A stretch of DNA of 12,631 nucleotides from Pseudomonadota bacterium (GTDB taxonomy: Bacteria > Myxococcota > Myxococcia > Myxococcales > Myxococcaceae): NCBI GenBank assembly GCA_023426545.1, contig JAFAAN010000142.1, positions 1-12,631 of the forward strand, given 5' to 3'. The first letter of the stretch is position 1. The number at the start of each line of letters is the position of its first letter. Shown here one piece after another: positions 11,607 to 12,631 of the stretch. The notes beneath the pieces were generated by a model. It worked only from the letters and a program-made list of their open reading frames with translations, searched no databases and was not told the DNA's origin. The translations under genes were made by a program, and so were the position numbers.

Positions 11607-12631
11607 TCACCCACGCTGGCGCGGCAGCCGCACGGTGAAGGCGGAGCCCACGCCCGGCTCGCTGCGCACGGCGATGTGGCCCCCCATGGCTTCGACCACG
11701 TGCCGGACAATCCAGAGGCCCAGGCCGACGCCTTCGTAGGCGCGGTCCTGCGTGGCGCGCTCGAAGCGCTGGAAGAGCAGGGGCAGGTGCTCGGGCGCGA
11801 TGCCGATGCCTCCGTCGCGCACCTCCAGGCACACGTCGGCGTCGGTACACGTCAGCTCGACCAGAATGGGGTGGCCCTGCCCGTACTTCAGCGCGTTGGA
11901 CAGGAGGTTGGTGAGCACCTGGTCCAGGCGCAGCCGGTCCCAGTGACCCTGGGCGTCCTCCGAGGGCAGCGTCAACGTCAGGCGGGAGCCCGAGCGCGAG
12001 ACGTCTGCCTCGAGGCGCTCCGCCACCTCGCGGACCAGGGCGCCCAGGTCCATGGGCTCGGGATTCAGCGTCAGCTTCCCGGCGTGGATGCGCGATACGT
12101 CCAGCAGCGCATCGATGAGGTTCACCTGCCGCTTCGCCAGCCGCCCCATCTGGTCCAGCCCGCGCTGGAGCCGCTCCCGGGGCGGGGCGTCGGCGGAGCG
12201 CTCCAGCAGGCCGCGCAGGTTGTGCAACTGGAGCTGCATCGCGCCAATGGGCGACTTCAGCTCATGGCTGGCGATGGCGAGGAGCTCCTCGTGGGTGCGG
12301 ATGGTGTGGAGCGCCTCCTCGTAGCGCCGCGCGTTGTCCAGGGCGAGCGCGGCCCGGCGCGCCAGCTCGCTCGCCAGCGCCACGTCCCGGGCGTCATAGG
12401 TGCGCTCCGTGGTGGTGAGCGTGAGCGCGCCCGGGGGCTGGCCCCGGCGCCCCAGGGGCACGCACAGCCACGAAGGCGGCCCCGCGGACAGCTCCGCTTC
12501 CCCGCTGGCGATGACCCGCGACACCACCGCCTCCTCCGGCGCGGAGGACTGTCCGCCACCGCTGGCGCCGCGCGCGTCCAGCCCCGAGGAGACCTTGCAC
12601 CGGACCCGGCCCCGCCCCGCCGCGCCGGACA
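11607..12631 (-). CDS. GAF domain sensor histidine kinase, N-terminus cut by window edge
   Basis: About 340 residues visible. The frame stays open to base 12631, and residues coded upstream of the first possible start (GTG 12527) continue a GAF domain, so the true start is outside the window. Order: the end of a GAF domain (VVSRVIASGEAEL ... WLCVPLGRRGQPPGALTLTT), a linker helix (ELARRAALALDNARRYEEAL), then HisKA with the phospho-accepting His in AIASHELKSPI (codon 12264-12266). HATPase_c follows: N box NLLSNALKYG, G1 DGGIGI, F box LFQRFER and G2 GVGLGLWIVR. All catalytic boxes are intact, so an active kinase is expected. No membrane segment is seen in the visible part and no response regulator gene is adjacent, so it looks like an orphan kinase, common in myxobacteria. 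Its signal is unknown. Confidence 0.95.
   Translation of the reverse strand, partial: SGAAGRGRVRCKVSSGLDARGASGGGQSSAPEEAVVSRVIASGEAELSAGPPSWLCVPLGRRGQPPGALTLTTTERTYDARDVALASELARRAALALDNARRYEEALHTIRTHEELLAIASHELKSPIGAMQLQLHNLRGLLERSADAPPRERLQRGLDQMGRLAKRQVNLIDALLDVSRIHAGKLTLNPEPMDLGALVREVAERLEADVSRSGSRLTLTLPSEDAQGHWDRLRLDQVLTNLLSNALKYGQGHPILVELTCTDADVCLEVRDGGIGIAPEHLPLLFQRFERATQDRAYEGVGLGLWIVRHVVEAMGGHIAVRSEPGVGSAFTVRLPRQRG

Noticed and set aside
12525..12527. Start codon of the histidine kinase at GTG 12527
   Set aside because: The frame continues to the window edge with residues that fit the GAF domain, so this codon is internal.

Overview
The window is very GC-rich, with G/C-biased third codon positions, dense mostly head-to-head or tail-to-tail genes, several secreted or lipid-anchored proteins, and candidate sigma-54 (-24/-12) promoters. 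This fits a myxobacterium of the Myxococcaceae (Myxococcus/Corallococcus type). That assignment is inferred from style and gene content, not from a marker gene. There are thirteen protein genes, one acetyltransferase remnant, one candidate small RNA, and no rRNA, tRNA, CRISPR array or insertion sequence that I could find.

Layout. Bases 1-1770 (minus): a DedA membrane protein cut by the left edge, preceded 19 nt upstream by an AI-2E-family permease. Bases 1934-4400: a divergent pair, a phage-tail-collar (microcystin-dependent-protein-like) gene on minus and a collagen-like lipoprotein gene on plus. Bases 4441-4680: an N-terminal GNAT fragment. Bases 4860-5378: an acidic protein of unknown function. 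Bases 5379-5794: a gene-free stretch full of inverted repeats, ending in three consecutive hairpins and a T6 run. Bases 5795-7183: a DUF1338/HglS-type dioxygenase gene and a RimJ/RimL-type acetyltransferase gene, convergent. Bases 7207-9205: an OmpA-like lipoprotein gene and a stand-alone 5'-3' exonuclease gene, divergent. Bases 9386-10756: a group 2 truncated hemoglobin gene and a fatty-acid desaturase gene, stop codons almost touching. Bases 11025-11570: a secreted protein of unknown function. Bases 11607-12631: a GAF/histidine-kinase gene cut by the right edge.

The most interesting part is the 400-nt region between the collar and collagen genes. It carries a well-formed sigma-54 motif (TGGC-N7-TTGC) facing each gene, at the right distance from each start codon. 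Between them lie four related ACGC-type elements spaced 21, 32 and 21 nt, close to whole helical turns, as expected of an activator-binding array. Reading both strands by eye, only one other full TGGC-N7-TTGC match exists in the window, and it sits directly upstream of the desaturase ribosome binding site. I propose that the collagen-like lipoprotein and the collar protein form one co-regulated, possibly surface-structure or developmental module, with the desaturase perhaps under the same sigma factor.

The second strong candidate is a roughly 110-nt structured RNA at 5619-5730. It has three hairpins, two of them showing the same CTCCAAGG motif in the loop, and ends like an intrinsic terminator. 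The remaining genes look like ordinary housekeeping or accessory genes.
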